64,000 nt of DNA from Segniliparus rotundus DSM 44985. Lineage in GTDB: Bacteria > Actinomycetota > Actinomycetes > Mycobacteriales > Mycobacteriaceae. The notes under the pieces are model-generated. The model saw nothing but the letters and a program-made list of their open reading frames with translations. It was not told the DNA's origin and did no database searches. This document shows positions 1-8,530 of the stretch, piece by piece; within the stretch, counting starts at the first letter, position 1, and each line of letters opens with the position of its first letter. Location of the stretch: the NCBI RefSeq assembly GCF_000092825.1, contig NC_014168.1, positions 859,946-923,945 of the forward strand, written 5' to 3'. Made by a program: the position numbers and the translations under genes.

Positions 1-1
1 C

Positions 2-700
2 GCGGTCAGCCACGATCTGCGCACACCGCTCGCGGCGGTGAAAGCGGCGGTGTCGAGCCTGCGCAGCGACGACGTGGAGTTTTCCCCCGAGGACGTCGGC
101 GAGCTGCTCGCGACCATCGAGGAGTCCGCCGATCAGCTCACCGCCCTGGTCGGCAATTTGTTGGACTCCTCGCGTCTGGCCGCAGGGGTGCTCGCGCCGC
201 AGCGCCGACGGGTCTATGTGGACGAGGTCGCCCACCGCGCCATCCTGAGCTTGCCCGCGCCGCGCCGCGCGCGAGTGCAGGTGCAGCCGGACGTGAACGC
301 CGTCCTGGCCGACCCCGGCCTGTTGGAGCGCGTTCTGGCGAACCTCATCGACAACGCGTTGCGCTACGCGCCGGACTCCCAGGTGACCGTGCGTTCGGAG
401 CGCCAAGAGGGCGAGGTGGTCATCTCGGTCGTGGACCACGGGCCCGGCATTCGGGCGGACCAGCGCGAGCGGGCGTTCGAGCCGTTCGGACGGCTGAGCA
501 GCGCCCCTGACGGGCGGGGCGACCGGGACAACAGCGTCGGCGTAGGGTTGGGACTTTCCGTGGTCCGAGGCTTCGCGGAGTCGATGGGAGGGCAGGTGGT
601 CGTGACGCAGACCCCTGGGGGCGGTGCGACGTTGCAAATATGGCTGCCCGACGCCAACACGGCCAAACGGCACGCCGCTGAGACAGGAGCGAAGGCATGA
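2..700 (+). CDS. kdpD: Sensor histidine kinase KdpD, C-terminal part (cut by window start)
   Basis: The frame is open from base 2 and begins inside the H-box (SHDLRTPLAAVK), so only the kinase core of a membrane sensor is present. The phospho-acceptor His lies in SHDLR; the N box is NLIDNALRYAP, the G1 box DHGPGI, the F box FEPFGR and the G2 box GVGLGLSVV. The protein would autophosphorylate and pass phosphate to the response regulator that follows with a 4-bp overlap. KdpD is chosen over a generic OmpR-pair kinase because of the downstream KdpE-like regulator and the typical 'LADPGLLERVLANL' style of the core; the N-terminal KdpD and USP domains that would prove it are outside the window. 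Confidence 0.8.
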   Translation, partial: AVSHDLRTPLAAVKAAVSSLRSDDVEFSPEDVGELLATIEESADQLTALVGNLLDSSRLAAGVLAPQRRRVYVDEVAHRAILSLPAPRRARVQVQPDVNAVLADPGLLERVLANLIDNALRYAPDSQVTVRSERQEGEVVISVVDHGPGIRADQRERAFEPFGRLSSAPDGRGDRDNSVGVGLGLSVVRGFAESMGGQVVVTQTPGGGATLQIWLPDANTAKRHAAETGAKA

Positions 701-1449
701 CGAAGATACTGGTGGTGGACGACGAGCCGCAGATCCTCCGCGCGCTCCGGATCAATTTGACCGCGCGCGGTTTCGACGTGACCACCGCCTCGACCGGGGC
801 GGGCGCGTTGCGCGCGGCGGCGCAATGCCACCCCGAGGTGGTCCTTTTGGACCTGGGGCTGCCGGACATGGACGGGTTCGAGGTGCTCGCAGGGCTGCGC
901 GGTTGGACGAAAATCCCAGTGATCGTGCTCTCCGCTCGAACTGATTCCAGTGAAAAGGTCGACGCGCTCGACGCCGGGGCGGACGATTACGTCACCAAGC
1001 CGTTCGGGATGGACGAGCTGCTCGCCCGGCTGCGCGCGGCGGTGCGCAGGGGCGCGAACAATCAGCCGGGCGGGGAGCCGGTGGTGGCCGCCGATTCGTT
1101 CGTGGTCGACCTGGTGGCGAAGAAAGTCACCAAGGACGACAAGGAAGTGCATCTCACGCCCACAGAATGGGGCGTGCTCGAACTTTTGGTCCGCAACCAG
1201 GGCAAGCTGGTTTCGCAAAAAGAGATCCTTTCCGAGGTGTGGGGGCCGTCGTACAAAACGGAGACGCATTATTTGCGGGTGTATCTCGCCCAGCTGCGCC
1301 GCAAATTGGAGGCGGATCCCGCGAACCCCCGCCATTTGCTCACCGAAGCGGGCATGGGGTACCGCTTTGAGCCTTCGGCCAAGCAGAGACCGGCGCATGA
1401 ACCTCGCGTCTGGCAGAGTGCTTCTGGCGAAGAGGAAGGACAGCCATGA
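697..1449 (+). CDS. kdpE: OmpR/KdpE-family response regulator
   Basis: A 250-residue regulator with an N-terminal receiver (acidic DDE near residues 7-9, phospho-acceptor Asp in LLDLGLPDMDG, conserved Lys in VTKPFG) and a C-terminal winged-helix DNA-binding domain (residues ~130-230, ending HLLTEAGMGYRF). Its ATG overlaps the kinase stop as ATGA, so the two are translationally coupled. In the Kdp system this protein activates the high-affinity K+ transporter genes at low K+ or osmotic stress. The kdpFABC genes are not in the window and would be expected upstream. About 20 residues after the usual end of the family are non-conserved. Confidence 0.85.
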   Translation: MTKILVVDDEPQILRALRINLTARGFDVTTASTGAGALRAAAQCHPEVVLLDLGLPDMDGFEVLAGLRGWTKIPVIVLSARTDSSEKVDALDAGADDYVTKPFGMDELLARLRAAVRRGANNQPGGEPVVAADSFVVDLVAKKVTKDDKEVHLTPTEWGVLELLVRNQGKLVSQKEILSEVWGPSYKTETHYLRVYLAQLRRKLEADPANPRHLLTEAGMGYRFEPSAKQRPAHEPRVWQSASGEEEGQP

Positions 1450-1868
1450 CTGGACTGCATGTGCGCAGGGTCGGAACCCGCCGTTACACCGGGCACAACG
1501 ACCGAGGGGGCGAGGTGCAGATCGGCTCGCACGGCGTGGACGGGACGTTCACCCCTGGGGAGCTGCTCAAGATCGCTTTGGCGGCGTGCACGGGGTTGTC
1601 CTCGGACGCGCCGCTCGCCCGGCGCCTTGGCGACGACTACGCCGCCGTGGTCGAAGTCTGCGGGGACGCTGACCGCGAACGCGAGGTCTATCCGGTGTTG
1701 CGCGAGGAGCTGCGGGTGGATCTTTCCGCGCTCTCCGAGGAGGAACGCGAGCGCGTGCTCCTCGTGGTCGCCAAAGCTGTGGACCAGGTGTGCACGGTTG
1801 GGCGCACCCTGAAGCAAGGGGCTCAGGTGGAGGTCGATATTGTGAACACCACGACAGGCAGCCTGTGA
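1446..1868 (+). CDS. OsmC/Ohr-family protein
   Basis: A 140-residue protein of the OsmC fold: an N-terminal beta sheet (RRYTGHNDRGGEVQIG), the PGELLKIALAACTG helix that carries the first active-site Cys of the family, and a C-terminal part with the second Cys in AVDQVCTVGRTL. OsmC proteins reduce organic hydroperoxides through a Cys pair in the cytoplasm. Both Cys are present, so activity is plausible. The ATG overlaps the response-regulator stop (ATGA), placing it in the same transcript. Co-transcription with kdpDE suggests linkage of osmotic and oxidative stress responses, which is inference. Confidence 0.8.
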   Translation: MTGLHVRRVGTRRYTGHNDRGGEVQIGSHGVDGTFTPGELLKIALAACTGLSSDAPLARRLGDDYAAVVEVCGDADREREVYPVLREELRVDLSALSEEERERVLLVVAKAVDQVCTVGRTLKQGAQVEVDIVNTTTGSL

Positions 1869-1880
1869 GGAAGGACGGAC

Positions 1881-2795
1881 GTGTCAGAGGAGCAGGAGGA
1901 GGCTCCCAGCTATCCGAAGCCTCCATTCGAAGCCGAACCGTCGGCGCGACCCCCGAGCGGCGCCGCTCCCAGTGGCGCGCAGGACACGCCGAGGGTGACC
2001 CGGGGCCTCGGCGGGCGAGGCGGTGCCAAACCGTCCCCTGCCGCGCCGGAGCCAGCTGAGCCCGCCTCGTCCGAGTCCGCCGCGCCTGAGCTTGGCGCGC
2101 CTGTGTTCCCTGCGCCCCCGTTCTCCGCGCCGCAGGACAGTCCTGTAGCGGCGGCGCCGGTGGCGGACGACGTCGTCGAGCACACGCCGGCCGCGTCCTC
2201 GTTCCCGCCGCCCCCGTTCCCGCTCCCGCCGTTCCAGGAGCCCGCCCAAGCCCCGAACCTGCCCGCGGAACCCGCGGGCGCCGGCAGCATCTCCTTCCAA
2301 GAGCCTGGTGTGACGACGCCGCGCGAACCCACCCTCGCCGAGTCCCGAGCCCGCTACCAAGTCGAGCAGGAGGCGCAGCGCCAGCGCGAGATCGAAGAGC
2401 TGCACGAAGAGAACCAGCGCAAGTGGCGGCGCAGGCTCATCGGCGGGGTCGCGGTCGTGGGGATCGTCGGAGCCGTCGCGCTCGTGTACATCGCGAGCCC
2501 AGAGCGGCGGTGCTACAACGACGTCACGCACCAGGAGATGCCGAGTTCTTACTGCACAAGCAGCTACTCGGGCAGCGGAGTCGGCGGAGTCTACATCTTC
2601 CACCGCACCGGCTGGTTCGGCGCGTCGCCGTACTCCGGCAGCCGGTTCGGCGGCGGCTACAACTCGGGCGGCTACAACTCGGGCGGGGCCCGCAACTCGC
2701 GCGGCGGGGACTCCTCGCGCGGCTCCTCCTCGTCGAACAGCGGCGTCCAGCGCGGCGGGATCAACCCCGGCAGCCGAGGGAGTTCGTCGAGCTGA
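1881..2795 (+). CDS. Proline-rich single-pass membrane protein with Gly/Ser tail, YgiB-like
   Basis: A 304-residue protein with a GTG start. Residues ~1-150 are Pro/Ala/Glu-rich and low complexity (repeated FPAPPF, PPPPFPLPPF). A charged coiled-coil-like stretch (residues ~153-180) leads to one transmembrane helix (~184-206), followed by a segment with two Cys (CYNDV, SSYCTSS) and a Gly/Ser/Asn tail with GYNSGG repeats. The tail resembles DUF1190 (YgiB/YjfM) proteins. The gene sits 2 bp upstream of a YgiC-like ATP-grasp gene, as ygiB does with ygiC in E. coli. The topology is probably an inside proline-rich head with an outside tail. The family assignment is by composition and context, so only moderate. 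Confidence 0.65.
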   Translation: MSEEQEEAPSYPKPPFEAEPSARPPSGAAPSGAQDTPRVTRGLGGRGGAKPSPAAPEPAEPASSESAAPELGAPVFPAPPFSAPQDSPVAAAPVADDVVEHTPAASSFPPPPFPLPPFQEPAQAPNLPAEPAGAGSISFQEPGVTTPREPTLAESRARYQVEQEAQRQREIEELHEENQRKWRRRLIGGVAVVGIVGAVALVYIASPERRCYNDVTHQEMPSSYCTSSYSGSGVGGVYIFHRTGWFGASPYSGSRFGGGYNSGGYNSGGARNSRGGDSSRGSSSSNSGVQRGGINPGSRGSSSS

Positions 2796-2797
2796 CC

Positions 2798-3961
2798 ATG
2801 CGCAGACTTCGCACATCCCCCCGGCCAGGCTGGGAGCAGACTGTCGAGACCCAGGGCCTGGTCTACGGCGTCCCCGCCCGCAACGCCGACGGAACCCAAC
2901 GACCGTATTGGGACGAGTCGGTGTATTACGAGTTCTCCCTCGACGAGGTCGAATCCTTAGAAGCCGATGTCGAAGCGCTGCACTCGCTGTGCCTGGACGC
3001 CGTGGAGCACGTCGTGCTCACCGAACGCTACAAAGACTTCGGGCTGCCCGAATGGGTCTGGCCGCACATCGCGGAGTCATGGCGGCGCCGCGACCCGCAC
3101 GTCTACGGACGTTTCGACCTTCGCTACGACGCACATGGCCCGGCGAAGCTCTTGGAGTACAACGCGGACACCCCCACGTCGCTGCTCGAAGCCTCGATCT
3201 TGCAATGGTTCTGGTTCAAAGACGTGTTCTCGGACGGCGACCAGTGGAACAGCCTGCACGAGAAACTCGTGGAGCGCTGGGGGCAAGTGCGGGCCCAGTT
3301 GCCGCAGAACGTCCTGCATCTCGCGTTCGCGAGGGGCGACACTGTCGGCGAGGACCACATCACCACCACCTATATGCAAGAGACAGCCGCCGAGGCTGGA
3401 TTCGACACCGTGGGACTCGCAGTGGAGGACATCGGCTGGGACAACGTGCTCAACCGGTTCGTCGACCTGGCCGAAGACCCGATGCGCGCCGTGTTCAAAC
3501 TGTACCCGTGGGAGTGGTTGCTGGAAGACCCGTTCGGCGAGCACGCGGTCGAGCAACTGCCGGGGACGATGTGGGTCGAGCCGCTTTGGAAGACGCTGCT
3601 CTCCAACAAGGCGCTCTTGGCGGTCCTCTACGAGAACAACCCTGGGCATCCGAACCTGCTGCCCGCGTACCTCGACGACCCCGGCATGCTGACGGAGTAC
3701 ATCAAGAAGCCCAAACTCGGGCGAGAAGGGGCGAATATGACCATCGTCGCCCCCGGCCACGAGACTTCCACCGGCGGCGTCTACGGAAAAGAGGGCTACG
3801 TCTACCAGCTCTTCGATCCGCTCCCCGTGTTCGACGGGATGCGCCCGGTGATTGGCGCGTGGATCGTCGGGGACCGCGCGGCGGGAATGGGCATCCGGGA
3901 GACCGCCGGGCTCATCACCGACGACGGCGCCGCGTTCGTGCCGCATAGGATCGCCGAATGA
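2798..3961 (+). CDS. YgiC/YjfC-type glutathionylspermidine synthase-like ATP-grasp ligase
   Basis: A 387-residue protein; the open frame extends upstream but the ATG at 2798 directly follows the preceding gene's stop and gives the family's normal N-terminus. Conserved features include the 'YGRFDLRYD ... KLLEYNADTPTSLLE' block, 'VFKLYPWEWL', 'MWVEPLWKTLLSNKALL', 'EYIKKPKLGREGANM' and 'PVIGAWIVGDRAAGMGIRE', which are the ATP-grasp nucleotide and metal-binding motifs of glutathionylspermidine synthase C-terminal domains. The amidase domain of true Gsp synthetases is missing, as in YgiC and YjfC. It should form an amide bond between a carboxylate and an amine, probably on a peptide or surface substrate; the substrate is unknown. 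Confidence 0.85.
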   Translation: MRRLRTSPRPGWEQTVETQGLVYGVPARNADGTQRPYWDESVYYEFSLDEVESLEADVEALHSLCLDAVEHVVLTERYKDFGLPEWVWPHIAESWRRRDPHVYGRFDLRYDAHGPAKLLEYNADTPTSLLEASILQWFWFKDVFSDGDQWNSLHEKLVERWGQVRAQLPQNVLHLAFARGDTVGEDHITTTYMQETAAEAGFDTVGLAVEDIGWDNVLNRFVDLAEDPMRAVFKLYPWEWLLEDPFGEHAVEQLPGTMWVEPLWKTLLSNKALLAVLYENNPGHPNLLPAYLDDPGMLTEYIKKPKLGREGANMTIVAPGHETSTGGVYGKEGYVYQLFDPLPVFDGMRPVIGAWIVGDRAAGMGIRETAGLITDDGAAFVPHRIAE

Positions 3962-4048
3962 CCGCAATGACGCATGAGGCCGTCATGGTCCACCGCATTG
4001 TTGTCGGCCCAAACGCAGTTGCCACTCAAACACAAGGAGTATGACCGT

Positions 4049-4537
4049 ATGAGCACAGTGTCGATGGGCGTCGCCCAGTTCGCTTTCGATTCCGCCGTCG
4101 CGCACAGCGTCTACTGGCAGCATCTGCTGCGCTCCGTCGCGGCCATCGTGGTCTACGCGATCATCGGCCTCGGGCTCATGGTCCTCGGGTTCTTCGCGAT
4201 CGACCTCACCACCGTCGGCAAGCTGCGCCAGCTCGTCCGGGAGGAAAAGCCGAACGCCTCCTTCATCACCGCCGCCGGTCTGATCGGCATGGGGCTGATC
4301 GTGGTGACCGCCATCTGGAGCGTCGCGGCCACCGACATCTGGTCCGGGATCGTCACCACGATCGTCTACGGCGTGGTGGGGATCATCGCGCAGACCTTCG
4401 CGGTGCGGTTCTTGGAGATCGCCACCGGCGTGGAGACCAATGTGACCTTGCTTCGCGATGACTTCGACTTCGACTCGTTCATCATCGCGGGCGCGCACTT
4501 GGGGATCGGCCTGATCGTCGCCGTCTCGATCCTGTAG
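4049..4537 (+). CDS. DUF350 membrane protein (YjfL-like)
   Basis: A 162-residue membrane protein with two copies of the DUF350 unit, each a pair of helices (residues ~28-52 and 66-86; ~92-114 and 138-161) with short polar loops such as DLTTVGKLRQLVREEKPN. The ATG at 4049 is preceded by AAGGAG nine bases upstream; a longer frame from 3974 lacks such a site. DUF350 proteins repeatedly occur with YgiC-type ligases (E. coli yjfL with yjfC), so this gene, the ligase and the YgiB-like gene form a three-gene unit that likely acts at the inner membrane. The biochemical role is unknown. Confidence 0.85.
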   Translation: MSTVSMGVAQFAFDSAVAHSVYWQHLLRSVAAIVVYAIIGLGLMVLGFFAIDLTTVGKLRQLVREEKPNASFITAAGLIGMGLIVVTAIWSVAATDIWSGIVTTIVYGVVGIIAQTFAVRFLEIATGVETNVTLLRDDFDFDSFIIAGAHLGIGLIVAVSIL

Positions 4538-4544
4538 CGGGCGT

Positions 4545-5210
4545 TCAGCCCGCCCAGGTCTGCGGCTGTTGCGGTTGGCCCGGATAGGCGGGGTTCGGCC
4601 ACGACTGGGCTGCGGGGGGCGGCGCGGCGGGGCTGCTCGGCGCTTGCGGAAAGACGTTTTGTTGCACGCCGAGCACCGTGTTGACCGTGGTGGCCACGTC
4701 CATCCCCGAGCTGTCGATCCACGCTCCGACGCCGTGCAACTGCTCGTGCATGGTCCGGTCGAGGAAGTTCCAGTCCGTGGTGAGGACTTTGCGCCGGGTC
4801 GCGTTGCGGTGCGCCGCGATATGCGGGCTCGGGGCGAGCACGACGAACCGCAACGGCAAGCCCGCGAGCTTGGCGAGGTAATAGTCCAAATGATTGCGCC
4901 ACACGACGACGTCGTCGATCACGGGCACGATCCCGGCCTGATAGAAGTTCTGCGCGAGGGCGGCGGCGTTCTTGGCGCGGACGTAGGTCTGCCGGTCGGC
5001 CTCCGGGTCCCAGCGGAAACGGGGCCAGCGTCCGCCGGACACCACCATCTCTTGGAGACGGTCCACCTCGATATGCGCGCCGAGCCGGTACCGTTGCGCG
5101 AGAGCCCGGCTCACCGTGCTCTTGCCGCTGCCCGGCACGCCGACAATAAGATACGCGGCAGGAGCAGCGGCAATGCTCACGGGAGGCCGGGGGGAGGACC
5201 ATTGGGTCAT
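4545..5210 (-). CDS. Small P-loop kinase-like ATPase (AAA_33/zeta-toxin type fold)
   Basis: A 221-residue protein with a clear Walker A (YLIVGVPGSGKSTVSRAL, residues ~21-38) and 'GAHIEVDRLQEMV', the Asp-containing strand where kinases of the AAA_33 and zeta-toxin groups bind substrate. 'IVPVIDDVVVWRNHLDYYL' and 'HRNATRRK' (lid arginines) complete a nucleoside/sugar-kinase-like fold. The last ~30 residues are a Pro/Gln/Ala tail. The substrate cannot be read from sequence. It lies tail to tail with the DUF350 gene and is separated by 63 bp from dnaX. No antitoxin-like partner is adjacent, so a toxin role is unlikely. Confidence 0.7.
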   Translation of the reverse strand: MTQWSSPRPPVSIAAAPAAYLIVGVPGSGKSTVSRALAQRYRLGAHIEVDRLQEMVVSGGRWPRFRWDPEADRQTYVRAKNAAALAQNFYQAGIVPVIDDVVVWRNHLDYYLAKLAGLPLRFVVLAPSPHIAAHRNATRRKVLTTDWNFLDRTMHEQLHGVGAWIDSSGMDVATTVNTVLGVQQNVFPQAPSSPAAPPPAAQSWPNPAYPGQPQQPQTWAG

Positions 5211-5273
5211 AACGCCTTCATCCTACCGCCCGCCCATGGCAGGCAGGTGTGCGGCTCGCGTCCCGGATCGGCT

Positions 5274-7268
5274 TCATCCTTTGATCGGTTTGGCTCCGAG
5301 TTGCGCGGTGAGCAAAGCCAGCGCGTCGGGGGGCTGCGCCGTTTCGTCCGGCGACGGCGCTTGTTGGGCCTGGGGCGCTCCTTGTTCGTCCGGCGACGGC
5401 GCTTGTTCGCGTTGGGGGGGTGTTTGTTCGCGCCGGGGCGCAGGATCGGGGTCGGCCCCCGGCTCCCTCGCCGCCGACCCCGACCGCCGCTCCGCGAGCA
5501 CGCGGCGCGCCCGCGCGGACGGCGGTTCCGCGGCGGATGCGGCAGGAGCGGATGAGGCCGACCGCTCGGGTCGCTCGGACGGCGAGGCGTTGGCAGCCGC
5601 GCCTCGTTCGCAGACCACCCGCCAATGCACCCCGGCGCCTTCCTGCAGCGCCGTTGTCACCATGTCGAGCACCTTGGGGTCGGACAGCCGCGCGGCGAGA
5701 GCGGATGAGGCTTGGCGGATCACGAGTTCCTCGCCGCGAAGCTCCGGAGTCGGCACGCCTTCGAGCAGGGCGTATGCGACTCGCGACCGTTCACGGATCT
5801 GGCCGAGCGCCTTCGCCCAGATCTCGTGCAAGGAGTCCGTCGTGTCAGCCCGCGCGCTGACCGGTTCGGGCGCATCGACGGGTTCGGGCGCGGGGACGGC
5901 CGCGCTCTCGGGAGCTGGTTCGTCTGGCTTTTCTCCTGCCGGTTCCGATGTCGCACGCGGTGGCCAAGGGTCTGTTTCGGGCTCCTGCCGCTGCGCGGGC
6001 GGCTGTGCCCGCGGCGTTGGTTTCGGTGTTTCAGGCTCTGGCTCAGCTCGCTCAGAACGGGCCAGGGAGCCCGGCTCTGCCGCGCGCCGCCGCGCCGGGG
6101 ATGGTTCGACGGCGGCGGGCAGGGGAGAGCCCCGTTCGAGCCGTTCGAGTCTGGCGATGAGCGCGTCGGAGTCCGTCTGCGGCAAAAGCATCCGGGCGAA
6201 CACCACTTCCAACAGGAGCCTCGGCGAGGTCGCGCCGCGCATCTCGGTGACGCCGGTGTGCAACGTCTGGGCGCATCTGGCGAGGGTGCCTGGGCCGAAG
6301 CTGCGCGCCTGCTCGTGACGCTGCGGCCAGGCGTCCGCAGGCGCGTCGACGAGCCCCTGCTCCAACGCGCCGGGGACCGTTTGGACGAGGATGAGGTCCC
6401 GGAGCCGGTCGAGGAGATCGACTGCGAAACGTCTGGGGTCGCCACCTGCGCTGACGCACTGGTCCACCGCGGTGAACACGGCCGCGCCGTCGCCTGCGGC
6501 GAGGGCCGCCACAGCGCTGTCGATGAGCGCGGCGTTCGTGACCCCCAGCAGGCCCACCGCGTCCGCGTACGTGACCGTCGCGTTCTCCGCGCCCGCCATG
6601 AGCTGGTCGAGGATCGAGAGCGCGTCCCTCGGCGAGCCCCCGGAAGCGCGGATGACGAGCGGATACACGTCCGGCTCCACGGCCACCTGCTCGGCATGCG
6701 CCACATTGGCCAAAAGCTCGCGCAGCGTTTTCGGCGGCAGCAGGCGGAACGGGTAGTGGTGGGTGCGCGAGCGGATAGTCGGCAGGACCTTTTCCGGCTC
6801 GGTGGTCGCGAACACGAAAATCAGATGCGGGGGAGGCTCTTCGACGATCTTGAGCAGCGCGTTGAAGCCCGCTGTGGTGACCATGTGCGCCTCGTCGATG
6901 ATGAACACGCGCTTGGCGGAGCGGGCCGGAGCGTAGAACGCGCGGTCGCGCAGGTCCCTCGTGTCGTCCACGCCGCCATGGCTGGCGGCGTCCAACTCGA
7001 TGACGTCGATGGAGCCGGGGCCGCCTTCGGCGAGGGCCCGGCACGATTCGCAGACCCCGCAAGGATTCGCTGTCGGCCCTTTTTCGCAGTTCACCGAACG
7101 GGCGAGGATGCGGGCGAGGGACGTCTTCCCGCAACCCCTCGGGCCGGAGAACAAATACGCGTGGCCGAGCCTGCCCGCTTCGAGCGCGACGCTCAGGGGT
7201 TTGGTGACGTGCTCCTGCCCCAGGACCTGGTCGAGCCGTTCCGGCCGGTATCTTCGGTACAACGCCAC
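5274..7268 (-). CDS. dnaX: DNA polymerase III gamma/tau subunit (clamp-loader ATPase)
   Basis: A 664-residue protein starting at GTG (ALYRRYRPERLDQVLGQEHV, the canonical DnaX start). Walker A is GPRGCGKTS; the zinc motif uses Cys at C-x8-C-x2-C-x2-C (NCEKGPTANPCGVCESC); Walker B is RVFIIDEAHM; sensor 1 is FVFATTEPEKV; and the AAA lid and collar follow to residue ~370. The rest is a long Pro/Glu/Ala-rich tau-type linker with a short duplicated segment (APSPDEQ/APSPDET) and a final TAQLGAK motif. It loads the beta clamp and organises the replisome. The next upstream gene overlaps its start by 76 bp. Confidence 0.95.
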   Translation of the reverse strand: MALYRRYRPERLDQVLGQEHVTKPLSVALEAGRLGHAYLFSGPRGCGKTSLARILARSVNCEKGPTANPCGVCESCRALAEGGPGSIDVIELDAASHGGVDDTRDLRDRAFYAPARSAKRVFIIDEAHMVTTAGFNALLKIVEEPPPHLIFVFATTEPEKVLPTIRSRTHHYPFRLLPPKTLRELLANVAHAEQVAVEPDVYPLVIRASGGSPRDALSILDQLMAGAENATVTYADAVGLLGVTNAALIDSAVAALAAGDGAAVFTAVDQCVSAGGDPRRFAVDLLDRLRDLILVQTVPGALEQGLVDAPADAWPQRHEQARSFGPGTLARCAQTLHTGVTEMRGATSPRLLLEVVFARMLLPQTDSDALIARLERLERGSPLPAAVEPSPARRRAAEPGSLARSERAEPEPETPKPTPRAQPPAQRQEPETDPWPPRATSEPAGEKPDEPAPESAAVPAPEPVDAPEPVSARADTTDSLHEIWAKALGQIRERSRVAYALLEGVPTPELRGEELVIRQASSALAARLSDPKVLDMVTTALQEGAGVHWRVVCERGAAANASPSERPERSASSAPAASAAEPPSARARRVLAERRSGSAAREPGADPDPAPRREQTPPQREQAPSPDEQGAPQAQQAPSPDETAQPPDALALLTAQLGAKPIKG

Positions 7269-8530
7269 CCGCTTAGCTTACCCAGCGCCGCCGACGCCCC
7301 TCCGACCAGGAGGACGACCAAAAACGCGATCGGATACCAGGCCGCCTTGCACTGGCCGGCTGCTCCGAGCGGGGGTGAAGAGGGCTGGATGAACACGCCG
7401 GTGGCGTAGCCGGGCAGCACGGGGGCGTTGGGCAGCTCGGGTTGGACGGAAGTCCACATGAACACCCACGCGGCAAGACAGAGGAAACCTGCCCCGGCGA
7501 TCATGGAGCGCTCTCGCGCCGCCCGCGCGAAGAGCCACGCCGCGAGCGGGAAGAACCACACCCAGTGATGGCCCCACGAGAACGGGGAAACGGCGCAGCC
7601 GACGAGTCCGGCCATGACGACGGCGAGCAGTTCGTCGCCCGCGCGGTGGGCGAGCCAGGCCAGGGCCAGGCCGAGCGCGCCGAGCGCGGCGGCGAGCGAG
7701 AACCACGCCCAGTTCGGCGCGTAGGACACCGGGTCGGCCAACGACGGGGTCGCGGTGGGCGAGTAGAGCCGGTCCAGGACCCCGGCGATGGATTGGTTCG
7801 CCGGGGTCGGCCGAGGAGCGATCTTGCTGACATCGGCGACGCCTTTGGCCCAGTAATGCCGGGAAGCCGACGGCGCGACGGCGAATCCAGCGGCGACGCT
7901 CGCCGCGAACGTGCCGCAGGCCCACCCCGCCGCGCGCCATTGCCGGGTGATGAGCAAGTAGGGCAAGAAAATGAGCGATGTGAGTTTGACCCCGGCGGCG
8001 AGGCCGACGCCGAATCCCCGGCCGAACGACCCGGCTGGCCGCGCGAGGTCGAGGAGCACAGCGGCAAGGAGCACCAGGTTCACCTGCCCGTACCAGAGCG
8101 TGGAGCGCACTGGCTCCAGGGCTGTCGCGGCGGCGGCGAGGCCGAAGCCCGCGAGGAGGCAGCCGGGACGGCCGGCGAAGTTGCCCGCCCGCAAGCACCG
8201 GTAGGCCACCAGGACGAGCGCGACGCAGGAGAGCGCAAGCCACACGGTCCGCGCCGATTCGAAGGCGATACCGCTGAGCGGCAGGAACGCCACCGCCGCG
8301 AACGGGGGGTAGGTGAACCAGAAGTCGTCCATCACGGGCGCGCCGTACAAGGGCCGCGATTCGAGCACTGCCTTCGCCCCGCCCCGGTACACATCGAGGT
8401 CCACGCCGTTCTCCAACAGGCCCCAGTATTCCCCGTGCAACGGGATGAGGCGGTTCTGCGCCCACACGGCCAGGGCTCCGAGCGCCAGCGCGGCGGCGAC
8501 TGCCGCCGGCTTCGTTCCCCGGCGGGTCAC
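7193..8530 (-). CDS. GT87 (DUF2029) polyprenyl-phosphate mannosyltransferase, copy 1
   Basis: About 445 residues with ten or so membrane helices. The start is GTG at 8530, giving VTRRGTKPAAV and a GTGA overlap with the previous gene's stop; the longer open frame to 8815 is a shadow inside that gene. Family marks are the acidic pair after helix 1 (NGVDLDVYRGG, where GT87 enzymes such as PimE keep the catalytic Asp), STLWYGQVN, GVGLAAGVKLTSL, LLITRQWRAAG and SPFSWGHHWVWF. Such enzymes transfer mannose from polyprenyl-phosphate-mannose outside the membrane, in PIM/lipoarabinomannan assembly. The last ~25 codons overlap the dnaX start and look non-conserved. Confidence 0.85.
   Translation of the reverse strand: MTRRGTKPAAVAAALALGALAVWAQNRLIPLHGEYWGLLENGVDLDVYRGGAKAVLESRPLYGAPVMDDFWFTYPPFAAVAFLPLSGIAFESARTVWLALSCVALVLVAYRCLRAGNFAGRPGCLLAGFGLAAAATALEPVRSTLWYGQVNLVLLAAVLLDLARPAGSFGRGFGVGLAAGVKLTSLIFLPYLLITRQWRAAGWACGTFAASVAAGFAVAPSASRHYWAKGVADVSKIAPRPTPANQSIAGVLDRLYSPTATPSLADPVSYAPNWAWFSLAAALGALGLALAWLAHRAGDELLAVVMAGLVGCAVSPFSWGHHWVWFFPLAAWLFARAARERSMIAGAGFLCLAAWVFMWTSVQPELPNAPVLPGYATGVFIQPSSPPLGAAGQCKAAWYPIAFLVVLLVGGASAALGKLSGWRCTEDTGRNGSTRSWGRSTSPNP

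Noticed and set aside
4545-5210. Zeta-toxin of a toxin-antitoxin pair
   Set aside because: The P-loop kinase fold is shared, but no antitoxin-sized gene is adjacent and the neighbours are housekeeping.
5274-7268. Large plus-strand open frames opposite dnaX (for example 5712-7409)
   Set aside because: Long antisense frames are normal in GC-rich genes; they have no motifs or ribosome sites and mirror dnaX codon bias.
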